From positions 5,270,001 through 5,334,000 of the forward strand of contig NZ_CP157484.1 in the NCBI RefSeq assembly GCF_045348435.1: DNA of 64,000 nt, in the 5' to 3' direction. Positions 7,308 through 15,803 of this stretch are shown piece by piece. The notes beneath the pieces were generated by a model. That model did no database searches. It was given only the letters and a program-made list of their open reading frames with translations, and had not been told where the DNA came from. Source of the stretch: Alsobacter sp045348435 (lineage in GTDB: Bacteria > Pseudomonadota > Alphaproteobacteria > Rhizobiales > Beijerinckiaceae). Positions within the stretch are counted from its first letter, which is position 1, and each line of letters starts with the position of its first letter. The position numbers and the translations under genes were made by a program.

Positions 7308-8990
7308 ATGTACCGCTTTTCGGTCAAGTCGAAGCTCTTCCTGGCGTTGTCGCTGCTCGCGGCGGTGGCGCTGACCATCGCGCTGCACGCGACGCTGGCG
7401 GCCCGGCAGGTGGGCCAGAAGCTACCCGGGGTCGACCGCGCCGCCCGCGAGGCCCTGATGGCCGAGCGCCTGGACGGGCTGGTGAAGGAAGCCGTGATGG
7501 AGTCGCGCGGCGTCTATCTCGCGGCGACCGGCGCAGTGGCCGAGCCCGCCGTGCGGCGCCTGGAGGCCGTGCTGGCCGAGATCGACGCCATGGATCTGGG
7601 CTGGGCCGACGACGTCGCCGGCGCCGACATCGGGCCTGCGACCATCCGCGAAGGCGTCGCCCGCTTCGTGGCGTTCCGCAAGAGGCTCGCCGCGATGGCG
7701 TCGGCCGGCGACCCCGCCGGGGCCAGGGCGCTCGGCAACGCCGGCGAGGCGAGGGCCGTGCGGCTGCGGCTGACGGACGATCTGCAGCTGCTCAAGACCC
7801 GCGCCCAGGCCAGGATGCTCGACCAGAGCCGGGCGGCGGCCCAGGAGGTCAGCGCCATGCAGGCGCTGGTGTCCATGATCGCGCTCACCTGCGTGGCCGT
7901 CGCGGTGGGCCTCGCCTCCTTCCTCAGCCTGGTGGTGATCGCCCGGCCGATCGAGGAGCTCACCCGCTCGATGACGCGGCTGGCGGAAGGCGACACCACC
8001 ATCGCGCTGCCGCCGCAGGACCGCTTCGACGAGATCGGCGACATGAACCGCGCTCTCGCCGTGCTGCGAGACGCCGTGAAGCGCAACAACGACCTGGTGA
8101 CCGAGCTCAAGAGCCGCGACGACCGCGAGGCCGTGCTGCGGCGCCAGGCCGAGGTCAAGGGCCGGGCCATGAGCTTCGACCAGCGGCTCCGGGCCTGGAT
8201 CAACGAGATCGGCGGCCTGATCACCCAGCTGGCCGACGCGGCCGGGGCCATGACGGCCTCGTCCGGCCGCTCGCGCATCGGCAGCGAGTTCCTGACCGAA
8301 TCCTCCCGCAAGGCCGCCGCGGAGGTGTCGCAGGCGGCGGCGTCGGCCGAGCAGCTCTCGCGCTCGGTGGAGGACATCGAACGGCGCATCGTGGAATCGG
8401 CCGCGATCGTGCGCCAGACGGTCGAGACCGCGCGCCAGACCGGCTTCTCGGTCGACGATCTCGCCGCCATCTCGAACCGGGTGGGCGGCGTCGTGCAGGT
8501 CATCGGCGAGATCGCCGGGCAGACCAACCTGCTGGCCCTCAACGCCACCATCGAGGCGGCCCGCGCCGGCGAGGCCGGCCGCGGCTTCGCCGTGGTGGCC
8601 GCGGAGGTGAAGTCGCTCGCCTCGCAGACCGCCCGCGCCACGGCGGAGATCGCCGAGCAGATCGATTCGATGCAGCGGGCCGGAGCCGGATCGGCCGCCG
8701 CCCTGCGGGCGATCCAGACCAAGATCGCCGAAGTGGACGAGATCTCGGCCGCCATCGCGGTGACGGCCGACCAGCAGCGCGCCTCGACGGCCAGCATCGC
8801 GGCCACGATCCGGTCGACCGCGGACGGCGCGCAGGCCATGGCCAAGCTCGCCGAGGACGTGGACGCGTCCTCGTTCGAAAGCGCCCAGAGCGCCGGCACC
8901 TTCCTGTCCATCGTGCGCGAGATCGACCGCCAGGCCGTCGCCATGCGCGAAGAGGTGGAGCGGTTCTTCCAGATGCTGGAAGCCGCGTAG
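7308..8990 (+). CDS. Methyl-accepting chemotaxis protein with HAMP domain
   Basis: A 560-residue chemoreceptor. Order: short cytoplasmic N-terminus, TM1 (about 10-30), a helical periplasmic region of about 155 residues, TM2 (about 186-212), HAMP (about 212-265) and a cytoplasmic signalling domain with the hairpin-tip sequence IGEIAGQTNLLALNATIEAA near residue 399, followed by RAGEAGRGFAVVAAEVKSLA. The ligand cannot be predicted. ATG 7308 is chosen because the signal-anchor helix follows directly; an earlier in-frame start at 7236 would add 24 residues with no family support. No che genes are adjacent, as is usual for dispersed receptors. Confidence 0.93.
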   Translation: MYRFSVKSKLFLALSLLAAVALTIALHATLAARQVGQKLPGVDRAAREALMAERLDGLVKEAVMESRGVYLAATGAVAEPAVRRLEAVLAEIDAMDLGWADDVAGADIGPATIREGVARFVAFRKRLAAMASAGDPAGARALGNAGEARAVRLRLTDDLQLLKTRAQARMLDQSRAAAQEVSAMQALVSMIALTCVAVAVGLASFLSLVVIARPIEELTRSMTRLAEGDTTIALPPQDRFDEIGDMNRALAVLRDAVKRNNDLVTELKSRDDREAVLRRQAEVKGRAMSFDQRLRAWINEIGGLITQLADAAGAMTASSGRSRIGSEFLTESSRKAAAEVSQAAASAEQLSRSVEDIERRIVESAAIVRQTVETARQTGFSVDDLAAISNRVGGVVQVIGEIAGQTNLLALNATIEAARAGEAGRGFAVVAAEVKSLASQTARATAEIAEQIDSMQRAGAGSAAALRAIQTKIAEVDEISAAIAVTADQQRASTASIAATIRSTADGAQAMAKLAEDVDASSFESAQSAGTFLSIVREIDRQAVAMREEVERFFQMLEAA

Positions 8991-9120
8991 CGGGGATTTC
9001 CGGGCCGATTCAGCGGCTTGGCGAAGCGGAGCCTGGGCGGGCGCGCCGGTTCCCGAGGCGGTCCCGCATCCTGGCGAAAGACTCTCATTGACTCCTTCGT
9101 CGATCGCTGGAATCCATAGA

Positions 9121-9135
9121 GAACAAAGACAGAAC
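9121..9135 (+). promoter_or_regulatory. LexA (SOS) box upstream of imuA
   Basis: GAACAAAGACAGAAC is an exact GAAC-N7-GAAC direct repeat, the LexA operator of alphaproteobacteria. It lies 33 bases before the imuA start, the position expected for repression of the mutasome operon and induction on DNA damage. Confidence 0.9.
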
Positions 9136-9167
9136 ACATTTCACCGCTGACCAAACCCCGTGGAGCC

Positions 9168-10184
9168 ATGCCCGCATCCGCGTCGCCTTTCGTCGTCTCC
9201 GCGCTGCGCGAGCGCATCGCCGCCATCGGGGCGGACGGACAGGCGCGCGCGCTGCGGCCGGCGGCCGCCTTCGCCACCCTCGGCCACGCCGGGGCGGACC
9301 GGGCGCTGGGCGGCGGCCTGCGCCGGGGGGCGCTGCACGAGGTGCGCTCGACCGAGCCGGCCGCCCCGCTGCCGGCCTGCGGGTTCGCGCTCGGGATCGC
9401 GGCGCGCCTCACCGGCGCGGGGGAGCGCGCCGCGCACTGGCTGTGGGTGCGGCAGGATTTCTCGACCCTGGAGGCCGGCTCGCCCTATGGGCCGGGCCTC
9501 GCCGCCTACGGGCTCGATCCCTCGCGCCTGATCCTGGTGACGGCCGCCGACGCCGCCGACGCGCTGCGGGCGGCCGAGGAGGGCCTGCGCTGCCCGGCCG
9601 TCGGGGCGGTGCTGGTCGAGCCCTGGGGCGATCCCCGGACGCTGGACCTCACGGCGACGCGGCGCCTTGCTCTGGCGGCGGAGGCGTCGGGGGTCACGGC
9701 GGTGCTGCTGCGCCCCGGCGCGCGGGAAGGCCCGGGCGGCGCCGCGACCCGCTGGATGGTGGGACCCGCCCCGAGCCTGCCGACGCCGGCGCGCGGGGTG
9801 GGCCGCCCCGCCTTCGCCGTCACCCTGGCGCGCAGCCGCCAATCGGGCGCGGACGCGCTGTCGGCGCCCGCGTCTCCGGCCGGCCGTCCCGACGCATGCG
9901 AGCCCGATCCCGACGACGCCCAGGCGGGCCGGGAAGGCGACCGCTGGATCATGGAGTGGAACCCCGATGAACACGCGTTCCACGACGCTCGGCGAGACGG
10001 CCCCGGCCGGGCCGCCCCGGACTGGAGCTCCAGGCCCGGAGCCTTCGCGCAGGCCGGAAGGCTCGCGCCTGCTGGCGCTGCACCTGCCGCGGCTCCCGGT
10101 CGACCGGTGGAGGCGGGAGACGCTGCGCCGAAGGAGATCCGAACCTCCCCGGCCGCCCGTCCCGGACGCCGCAAGGCCGGGTGA
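9168..10184 (+). CDS. imuA: ImuA, SOS mutagenesis protein (RecA-like)
   Basis: A 338-residue protein whose first ~270 residues fit ImuA: a RecA/SulA-like fold with LHEV, HWLWVRQDFSTLEAG and a C-terminal WIMEWNPDEHAF segment that normally lies at the end of the protein. ImuA works with ImuB and DnaE2 in error-prone translesion synthesis. The remaining ~60 residues (Pro/Ala/Arg-rich) extend over the beginning of imuB in another frame and look like read-through of a lost stop rather than a domain. The operon is imuA-imuB-dnaE2 behind a LexA box. Confidence 0.93.
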   Translation: MPASASPFVVSALRERIAAIGADGQARALRPAAAFATLGHAGADRALGGGLRRGALHEVRSTEPAAPLPACGFALGIAARLTGAGERAAHWLWVRQDFSTLEAGSPYGPGLAAYGLDPSRLILVTAADAADALRAAEEGLRCPAVGAVLVEPWGDPRTLDLTATRRLALAAEASGVTAVLLRPGAREGPGGAATRWMVGPAPSLPTPARGVGRPAFAVTLARSRQSGADALSAPASPAGRPDACEPDPDDAQAGREGDRWIMEWNPDEHAFHDARRDGPGRAAPDWSSRPGAFAQAGRLAPAGAAPAAAPGRPVEAGDAAPKEIRTSPAARPGRRKAG

Positions 10185-11688
10185 GGCTCATGCCGGCGCG
10201 GGCGATGCGCCCGTCGTGGTGGTCGACAAGGCGCGCAACGCGCTCGTGATCGCGGCGGCGGACGACGCCGCCCTGCAGGCCGGGGTCTGCGTCGGCATGA
10301 CGCTGGCGACGGCCCGCGCCATCCACCCGGCCCTCCTGGCCGTGGAGGCCGACGCCGCCGCCGACGCCGCCCTGCTGGAGGTCCTGGCGGACTGGGCCGA
10401 GCGCTACACCCCCTTCGTGGGGCTGGACGGCCCGGACGGGCTGGCCCTCGACGTCACCGGCTCGGCGCATCTGTTCGGGGGCGAGGCCGCGATGCTGGAC
10501 GACCTCGTGGCGCGCCTGCGCCGCGGCGGCGTGGAGGCCCGCGGGGCCATCGCCGGAACCCTGTCGACCGCCCGCGCGCTGGCGCGCTTCGGCGGCGCAG
10601 GCGCCCGCGTGGTCCCGGCCGGGGGCGAGGCCCGGGCGGTCGCCCGGCTGCCGCTGGAGGCCGTCGCGCCGCCCGAGACGGTCACGGCTTTGGCCCGGCT
10701 CGGCCTGAAGCGGATCGAGGATCTGGCCGAGCGGCCGCGCGGCCCCCTGGCGGCCCGGTTTGGGGCCAGCCTGCTGGACCGCCTCGACCGGGTCCGCGGC
10801 CTCGCCGGCGAGCCGGTCTCGCCGCGCCGGCCCCTGCCGGCCTGCACGGCGGAGCGCCGCTTCGCCGAGCCGATCGGGCACGAGGAGGACGTGCGCCGCT
10901 CCATCCTGGCGATGGCGGGCGAACTGGCGGGCGTGCTGGAGCGCCGCGGCGAGGGCGCGCGGCGGCTGGAGCTGACCTTCTTTCGCGCCGACGGGGCGGT
11001 CCGGCGCATCGCGGTCGCCACCGGGCGGCCGGTGCGCGATCCCGCCGCCATGGCGCGGCTCTATCGCGAGAAGCTCGACGCCCTGGCCGATCCGGTCGAC
11101 CCCGGCTTCGGCTTCGACGTGATGCGGCTCGCCGCGCTCGCGACGGAGCGGCAGGACGCCGCCCAGACGGGCCTCGACCGCCAGGCCGAGGAAAGCGAGG
11201 CCCTGGCCGAGCTCGCCGACAGGCTGGCGGCCCGCTTCGGGCCCCGGCGCGTGCAGCGCCTCGTCGCGCAGGACACCCACATTCCCGAGCGCGCCGCTTT
11301 CGCCGCGCCGGCGCAGCGCGTCGGCGGGGCGGGCGCGGCCAAGACGGGGGATGCGGCGGCCGAGTGGGCGTTCCACCGCGTCCCCGAGGAGCCGCCGCCG
11401 CGGCCCCTGCGCCTGCTCGATCCGCCGGAGCGCATCGAGGCCCTGGCCGAGATCCCGGACGGGCCGCCCATCCGGTTCCGCTGGCGGCGCGCGCTGCATC
11501 TGGTGCGCAAGGCCGAGGGGCCCGAGCGCATCGCTCCCGAATGGTGGCGGGCCAGCCCCGACGCGCTCACGCGCGACTATTTCCGCGTCGAGGACGAGGC
11601 CGGCCGCCGCTTCTGGCTCTTCCGCGAGGGGCTGTGGGGCTACGAGACCGCCTCCCCGTCCTGGTTCCTGCACGGGCTTTTCGCATGA
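9967..11688 (+). CDS. imuB: ImuB, catalytically inactive Y-family polymerase of the mutasome
   Basis: A 573-residue Y-family protein. The positions that carry metal-binding acids in active polymerases are changed: the N-terminal strand reads RLLALHLPRLPVDR instead of a DxD-type motif, and the SIDE-like site reads GLDGPDGLALDVTGS, as is typical for ImuB. ImuB is thought to bridge the beta clamp, ImuA and DnaE2. ATG 9967 is the only ATG, GTG or TTG in frame before the conserved N-terminus (about base 10066), so overlap with imuA of 218 bases is forced. Its stop overlaps dnaE2 (ATGA). Confidence 0.94.
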   Translation: MNTRSTTLGETAPAGPPRTGAPGPEPSRRPEGSRLLALHLPRLPVDRWRRETLRRRRSEPPRPPVPDAARPGEAHAGAGDAPVVVVDKARNALVIAAADDAALQAGVCVGMTLATARAIHPALLAVEADAAADAALLEVLADWAERYTPFVGLDGPDGLALDVTGSAHLFGGEAAMLDDLVARLRRGGVEARGAIAGTLSTARALARFGGAGARVVPAGGEARAVARLPLEAVAPPETVTALARLGLKRIEDLAERPRGPLAARFGASLLDRLDRVRGLAGEPVSPRRPLPACTAERRFAEPIGHEEDVRRSILAMAGELAGVLERRGEGARRLELTFFRADGAVRRIAVATGRPVRDPAAMARLYREKLDALADPVDPGFGFDVMRLAALATERQDAAQTGLDRQAEESEALAELADRLAARFGPRRVQRLVAQDTHIPERAAFAAPAQRVGGAGAAKTGDAAAEWAFHRVPEEPPPRPLRLLDPPERIEALAEIPDGPPIRFRWRRALHLVRKAEGPERIAPEWWRASPDALTRDYFRVEDEAGRRFWLFREGLWGYETASPSWFLHGLFA

Positions 11689-14600
11689 TCCCGCCAGCGC
11701 CCCGCCGCGGCGAGGGCCCGCCCTACGCCGAGCTTGCGGTGACGACCAATTTCTCGTTCCTGCGCGGCGCGTCGCACCCGGAGGAGCTGGTCGCGGAGGC
11801 GTGGCGCCTGGGCCTGGCCGGCATCGGGGTGGCGGACCGCAACTCCCTGGCCGGGGTCGTGCGCGCGCATGTCGCCCTGAAGGAGACCGGGGCGGCCGAG
11901 GCCGGGATGCGGCTCGCCGTGGGGGCGCGGCTGGTCTTCGCCGACGGCGCGCCGGACGTGCTCGCCTATCCGGCCGACCGCGCCGCCTATGGGCGGCTCT
12001 CGCGGCTGATCACGCTGGGCAAGCGCCGCGCCCCCAAGGGGGATTGCGCGCTGACGCTGGACGACCTGGCGGCCGACGCCGAGGGCCTCAACCTCGTCCT
12101 GATGCCGCCGACGCGGCTCGCCGGCGCCGACGCCGCCCGGATCCCGGCGGCGTTGGGCCGGCTCGGCGACGCCTCGCCCGGCCGCGTCTGGCTGGGCGCG
12201 GCCCTGCCGCACGCCGGCGCCGACCGGCGCCGCCTGGCCCGCCTGGAGGAGATCGCCGCCGCGGCCCGGACGCCCCTGCTGGCCGTCAACGACGTGCTCT
12301 ATCACCGCGCCGAACGGCGCCCCCTGCAGGACGTGATGACCTGCATCCGGGAGCACTGCACCATCGAAGAGGCCGGGCGGCGGCTGGAGGCGCATGCGGA
12401 GCGGCGCCTCAAGTCCCCCGGCGAGATGGCCCGCCTGTTCCGCCCGGCCCCGCAGGCCGTGGCCGAGACGATGCGCTTCCTGGACGCCTGCCGGTTCAGC
12501 CTGGACGAGCTGCGCTACGAATATCCGGACGATCCCATCCCGGCCGGCCGCACCGCCCAGGAGCATCTGGCCGATCTCGCCCGCCGCGGCGCGGCGCGGC
12601 GCTGGCCCCAGGGGGTCCCCGAGCGGATCGCGCAGGCGATCGAGAAGGAGCTGCGGCTCATCGCCCAGCTCGACTACGCCCGCTACTTCCTCACCGTGAA
12701 CGACATCGTCGCGGAGGCGCGCCGCCGCGGGATCCTGTGCCAGGGCCGCGGCTCGGCGGCCAATTCGGCCGTGTGCTACTGCCTGGGGATCACGGCCGTG
12801 GACCCCACCGAGATCGACCTCCTGTTCGAGCGCTTCGTGTCGGCCGAGCGCAGCGAGCCGCCCGACATCGACGTGGACTTCGAGCATGAGCGGCGCGAGG
12901 AGGTGATCCAGTGGATCTATGAGCGCTATGGGCGCGAGCGCGCCGGCCTCGCCGCCACGGTGATCAGCTACCGGCCGCGCAGCGCCATCCGGGACGTCGG
13001 CAAGGCGCTGGGGCTGACCGAGGACGTCACCGCCGCGCTCGCCAACACGGTCTGGGGGAGCTGGGGCAAGGGCATCGACGAGACCCAGGTGCGCCAGGCC
13101 GGGCTCGACCCCGCCAACCCGTCGATCCGCCTGGCGGTGGACGTCGCCCTGCAGCTCCTCGGCTTTCCGCGGCACCTGTCGCAGCATGTCGGCGGCTTCG
13201 TGCTGACCCGCGGGCGGCTCGACGAGACGGTCCCGATCGGCAACGCCGCCATGGATGACCGCACCTTCATCGAATGGGACAAGGACGACATCGACGCCCT
13301 CGGGATCATGAAGATCGACGTGCTGGCGCTCGGCATGCTGACCTGCCTGCGCAAGGGGCTGGACCTCATCCGCCAGCATGGCGGGCCGGACCTGGAGCTC
13401 GCCACCATCCCGCGCGAGGACCCGGCGGTGTACCGCATGCTGCAGCGGGCGGATTCCCTCGGCGTCTTCCAGGTGGAGAGCCGGGCGCAGATGAACATGC
13501 TGCCGCGCCTGAAGCCCTCCTGCTTCTACGACCTCGTGATTGAGGTCGCGATCGTGCGGCCGGGGCCCATCCAGGGCGACATGGTCCACCCCTATCTGAA
13601 GCGCCGGCAGAACCGGGAGCGCGTCGTCTATCCCCGGCCCGCGCCGGAGCACGGCCCCCCGGACGAGCTCGAACGCGTGCTGGGCAAGACGCTGGGCGTG
13701 CCGCTGTTCCAGGAACAGGCGATGCGGATCGCCATCGAGGCGGCGAAGTTCACGCCCGATGAGGCCAACCACCTGCGCCGCGCCATGGCGACCTTCCGGC
13801 GGGTGGGCACCATCCACCTGTTCCAGCAGAAGATGGTGGAGGGCATGACCCGGCGCGGCTACGACCCGGAATTCGCGGCCCGCTGCTTCAAGCAGATCGA
13901 GGGCTTCGGCGAGTACGGCTTTCCGGAAAGCCACGCCGCCTCCTTCGCGCTGCTGGTCTACGCCTCGTCCTGGATGAAGCGCCACCACCCGGCCGCCTTC
14001 GCGTGCGCGCTGCTCAACAGCCAGCCGATGGGCTTCTACGCCCCGGCGCAGATCGTCCGGGACGCGGTGGAGCACGGGGTGGAGGCGCGCCCGCCGGACG
14101 TGAACGCCAGCTTCTGGGACAACACGCTGGAGCAGCGGCCGGACGGGGCGCTGGCGCTGCGCCTCGGCTTCAGGCAGATCGACGGGTTCCGGGAGGAGTG
14201 GGCCCAGCGCCTCGTGGCGCGCCGGGGCGGGTTCTATCCCACGGCGGAGAGCCTGCAGCGGCGCGGCGGCCTGCCCAAGGCGGCGCTGGTGCGCCTGGCG
14301 GAGGCCGACGCGCTGCGCTCGCTCGGGCTCGACCGCCGCGACGGGGCCTGGGCGGTCCGCCGCCTGCCGGACGACGTGGCGCTGCCGCTGTTCGAGGCGG
14401 CCGGGGCGGAGGAGCTCGCCCCGGAGCCGATGACCACGCTGCCGCCGATGCCGGCGCCCGAGCACGTGGTGGCCGACTACCAGACCATCCGGATGTCTCT
14501 GAAGGGCCACCCGCTGGGCTTCCTGCGCGGGCTCTTCGCCCGCGAGGGCGTGAGCGACTGCCGCACCGTGGCCGGCATGCGCCATGGCTGGCGGGTGAAG

Positions 14601-14987
14601 GTGGCCGGCGTCGTGCTGGTGCGCCAGCGCCCGGGAAGCGCCCAGGGCGTGGTGTTCATGACCGTCGAGGACGAGACCGGCATCGCCAATTGCGTGGTCT
14701 GGCCGAGCCTGATGGAGCGCTACCGCAAGGAGGTCATGGGCGCCCGGCTCGTGCTGGTCGACGGCCGCATCCAGCGCAGCCCCGAGGGCATCGTGCATGT
14801 CGTCGCCGAACGCCTCGTGGACCGCTCGGGCGAACTCGGCCGGCTGTCGCACGACGTCATGCCGACGCCGCTCGCCAACGCCGACGAGGTGCGCCGCCCG
14901 GTCCCCGAGACGCGGACCTCCGGCGGCCACGCCGTCCGCCATCCGCGCAACGTGCGCCTGCTGCCGCCGTCGCGCGACTTCCATTGA
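11685..14987 (+). CDS. dnaE2: Error-prone DNA polymerase III alpha subunit, DnaE2
   Basis: A 1100-residue C-family polymerase of the DnaE2 type. It begins with a PHP domain (YAELAVTTNFSFLRGASHPEEL), followed by the palm with GRGSAANSAVCYCLGIT and the metal-binding PPDIDVDFEHERREEV, the DnaE fingers, and a C-terminal OB fold (GVVFMTVEDETGIANCVVW). It replicates across lesions with ImuA/B during the SOS response. The start ATG overlaps the imuB stop by four bases, implying coupled translation. The gene ends convergent with hutC, 48 bases apart. Confidence 0.97.
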   Translation: MIPPAPRRGEGPPYAELAVTTNFSFLRGASHPEELVAEAWRLGLAGIGVADRNSLAGVVRAHVALKETGAAEAGMRLAVGARLVFADGAPDVLAYPADRAAYGRLSRLITLGKRRAPKGDCALTLDDLAADAEGLNLVLMPPTRLAGADAARIPAALGRLGDASPGRVWLGAALPHAGADRRRLARLEEIAAAARTPLLAVNDVLYHRAERRPLQDVMTCIREHCTIEEAGRRLEAHAERRLKSPGEMARLFRPAPQAVAETMRFLDACRFSLDELRYEYPDDPIPAGRTAQEHLADLARRGAARRWPQGVPERIAQAIEKELRLIAQLDYARYFLTVNDIVAEARRRGILCQGRGSAANSAVCYCLGITAVDPTEIDLLFERFVSAERSEPPDIDVDFEHERREEVIQWIYERYGRERAGLAATVISYRPRSAIRDVGKALGLTEDVTAALANTVWGSWGKGIDETQVRQAGLDPANPSIRLAVDVALQLLGFPRHLSQHVGGFVLTRGRLDETVPIGNAAMDDRTFIEWDKDDIDALGIMKIDVLALGMLTCLRKGLDLIRQHGGPDLELATIPREDPAVYRMLQRADSLGVFQVESRAQMNMLPRLKPSCFYDLVIEVAIVRPGPIQGDMVHPYLKRRQNRERVVYPRPAPEHGPPDELERVLGKTLGVPLFQEQAMRIAIEAAKFTPDEANHLRRAMATFRRVGTIHLFQQKMVEGMTRRGYDPEFAARCFKQIEGFGEYGFPESHAASFALLVYASSWMKRHHPAAFACALLNSQPMGFYAPAQIVRDAVEHGVEARPPDVNASFWDNTLEQRPDGALALRLGFRQIDGFREEWAQRLVARRGGFYPTAESLQRRGGLPKAALVRLAEADALRSLGLDRRDGAWAVRRLPDDVALPLFEAAGAEELAPEPMTTLPPMPAPEHVVADYQTIRMSLKGHPLGFLRGLFAREGVSDCRTVAGMRHGWRVKVAGVVLVRQRPGSAQGVVFMTVEDETGIANCVVWPSLMERYRKEVMGARLVLVDGRIQRSPEGIVHVVAERLVDRSGELGRLSHDVMPTPLANADEVRRPVPETRTSGGHAVRHPRNVRLLPPSRDFH

Positions 14988-15035
14988 CGGCCTCGTCCGC
15001 CCGGAGCGCCGCGGGCCCGGGGGCCGGCGGTCCGG

Positions 15036-15779
15036 TCATGCTCGGGGCGGGCCGAACCGCGCCGTCAGGCGGTGCCGGTCGCCCGGATAGACGAGGGTCA
15101 CGCAGGTGATGGTCTCGCCGCCCTGCCAGGTGCGGCGGTCCACCACCAGGCCGGCGGCCCCGGGCGCGAGGTCGAGGCGCGACGCCGTCTCGGCGTCCAG
15201 ATTGGCGGCGCGGATCTGGTGCTCGGCCTCGCTCCAGGGGATCCGGGCGAGGAGCCAGCTGCCGGGCGGCAGCGTGTCGAAGGGCTCGGCCTCGGCCTCC
15301 GGCACGCGCCCGAGATTGATCAGCCGGTCCTCCATCGCGAAGGGCTTGCCGGCGGCGAAATGGCGGACCGCCATGGCCAGGACGGGCGCGCCCGGCTTCA
15401 CCCCGAGGCGCTCGGCGTCGTCCGGCCCGGCTTTGCGGCGATGGCGCGACAGGATCTCGAAGCGATGCTCGCGCCCGCTGGCCGCGATCTCCTTGGGGAT
15501 GTCGTGGATCTCCAGCACGGTCTGCTCGGAGGCCGGGGAGGCGACGAAGCTGCCGGACCGCCGCTTGCGGAGGATCAGGCCCGCCTCCGCCAGCGCCGAC
15601 AGCGCCTTGTTGACCGTCATGCGCGAGCAGCCGAACTGCTCCATGAGGGCGTGCTCGGACGGCACCCGGCGCCCGGGCCGCCATGCGCCCGACATGATGG
15701 CCTCCTCGAGCGCCCGGCGGATCTCCGCATAGCGGGGCAGATGCAGGTCCGCGGCCGAGCGCTTCAGGTGCTCAGGCAT
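15036..15779 (-). CDS. hutC: Histidine utilisation repressor HutC (GntR/HutC family)
   Basis: A 247-residue regulator with an N-terminal winged helix (YAEIRRALEEAIMSG...PSEHALMEQFGCSRMTVNKAL, residues ~15-80) and a C-terminal UTRA ligand domain. It ends with the HutC-type DRRTWQGGETITCVTLVYPGDRHRL segment. HutC represses hut genes until urocanate binds. It lies 24 bases after hutF on the same strand, so it is autoregulated from the hutF promoter. Candidate operators with its expected TGTAnnnnACA-like core lie at 17183-17196 and 23151-23162. Confidence 0.95.
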   Translation of the reverse strand: MPEHLKRSAADLHLPRYAEIRRALEEAIMSGAWRPGRRVPSEHALMEQFGCSRMTVNKALSALAEAGLILRKRRSGSFVASPASEQTVLEIHDIPKEIAASGREHRFEILSRHRRKAGPDDAERLGVKPGAPVLAMAVRHFAAGKPFAMEDRLINLGRVPEAEAEPFDTLPPGSWLLARIPWSEAEHQIRAANLDAETASRLDLAPGAAGLVVDRRTWQGGETITCVTLVYPGDRHRLTARFGPPRA

Positions 15780-15803
15780 GCGCGGCCTCCCGCCGGCGCG
15801 CCC

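Noticed and set aside
11640..14984. A very long open frame antisense to dnaE2 (about 1,100 codons)
   Set aside because: It mirrors a conserved polymerase gene; GC-rich third positions keep stops rare on the opposite strand. Its protein is Arg/Gly/His/Ala-rich and has no domain.
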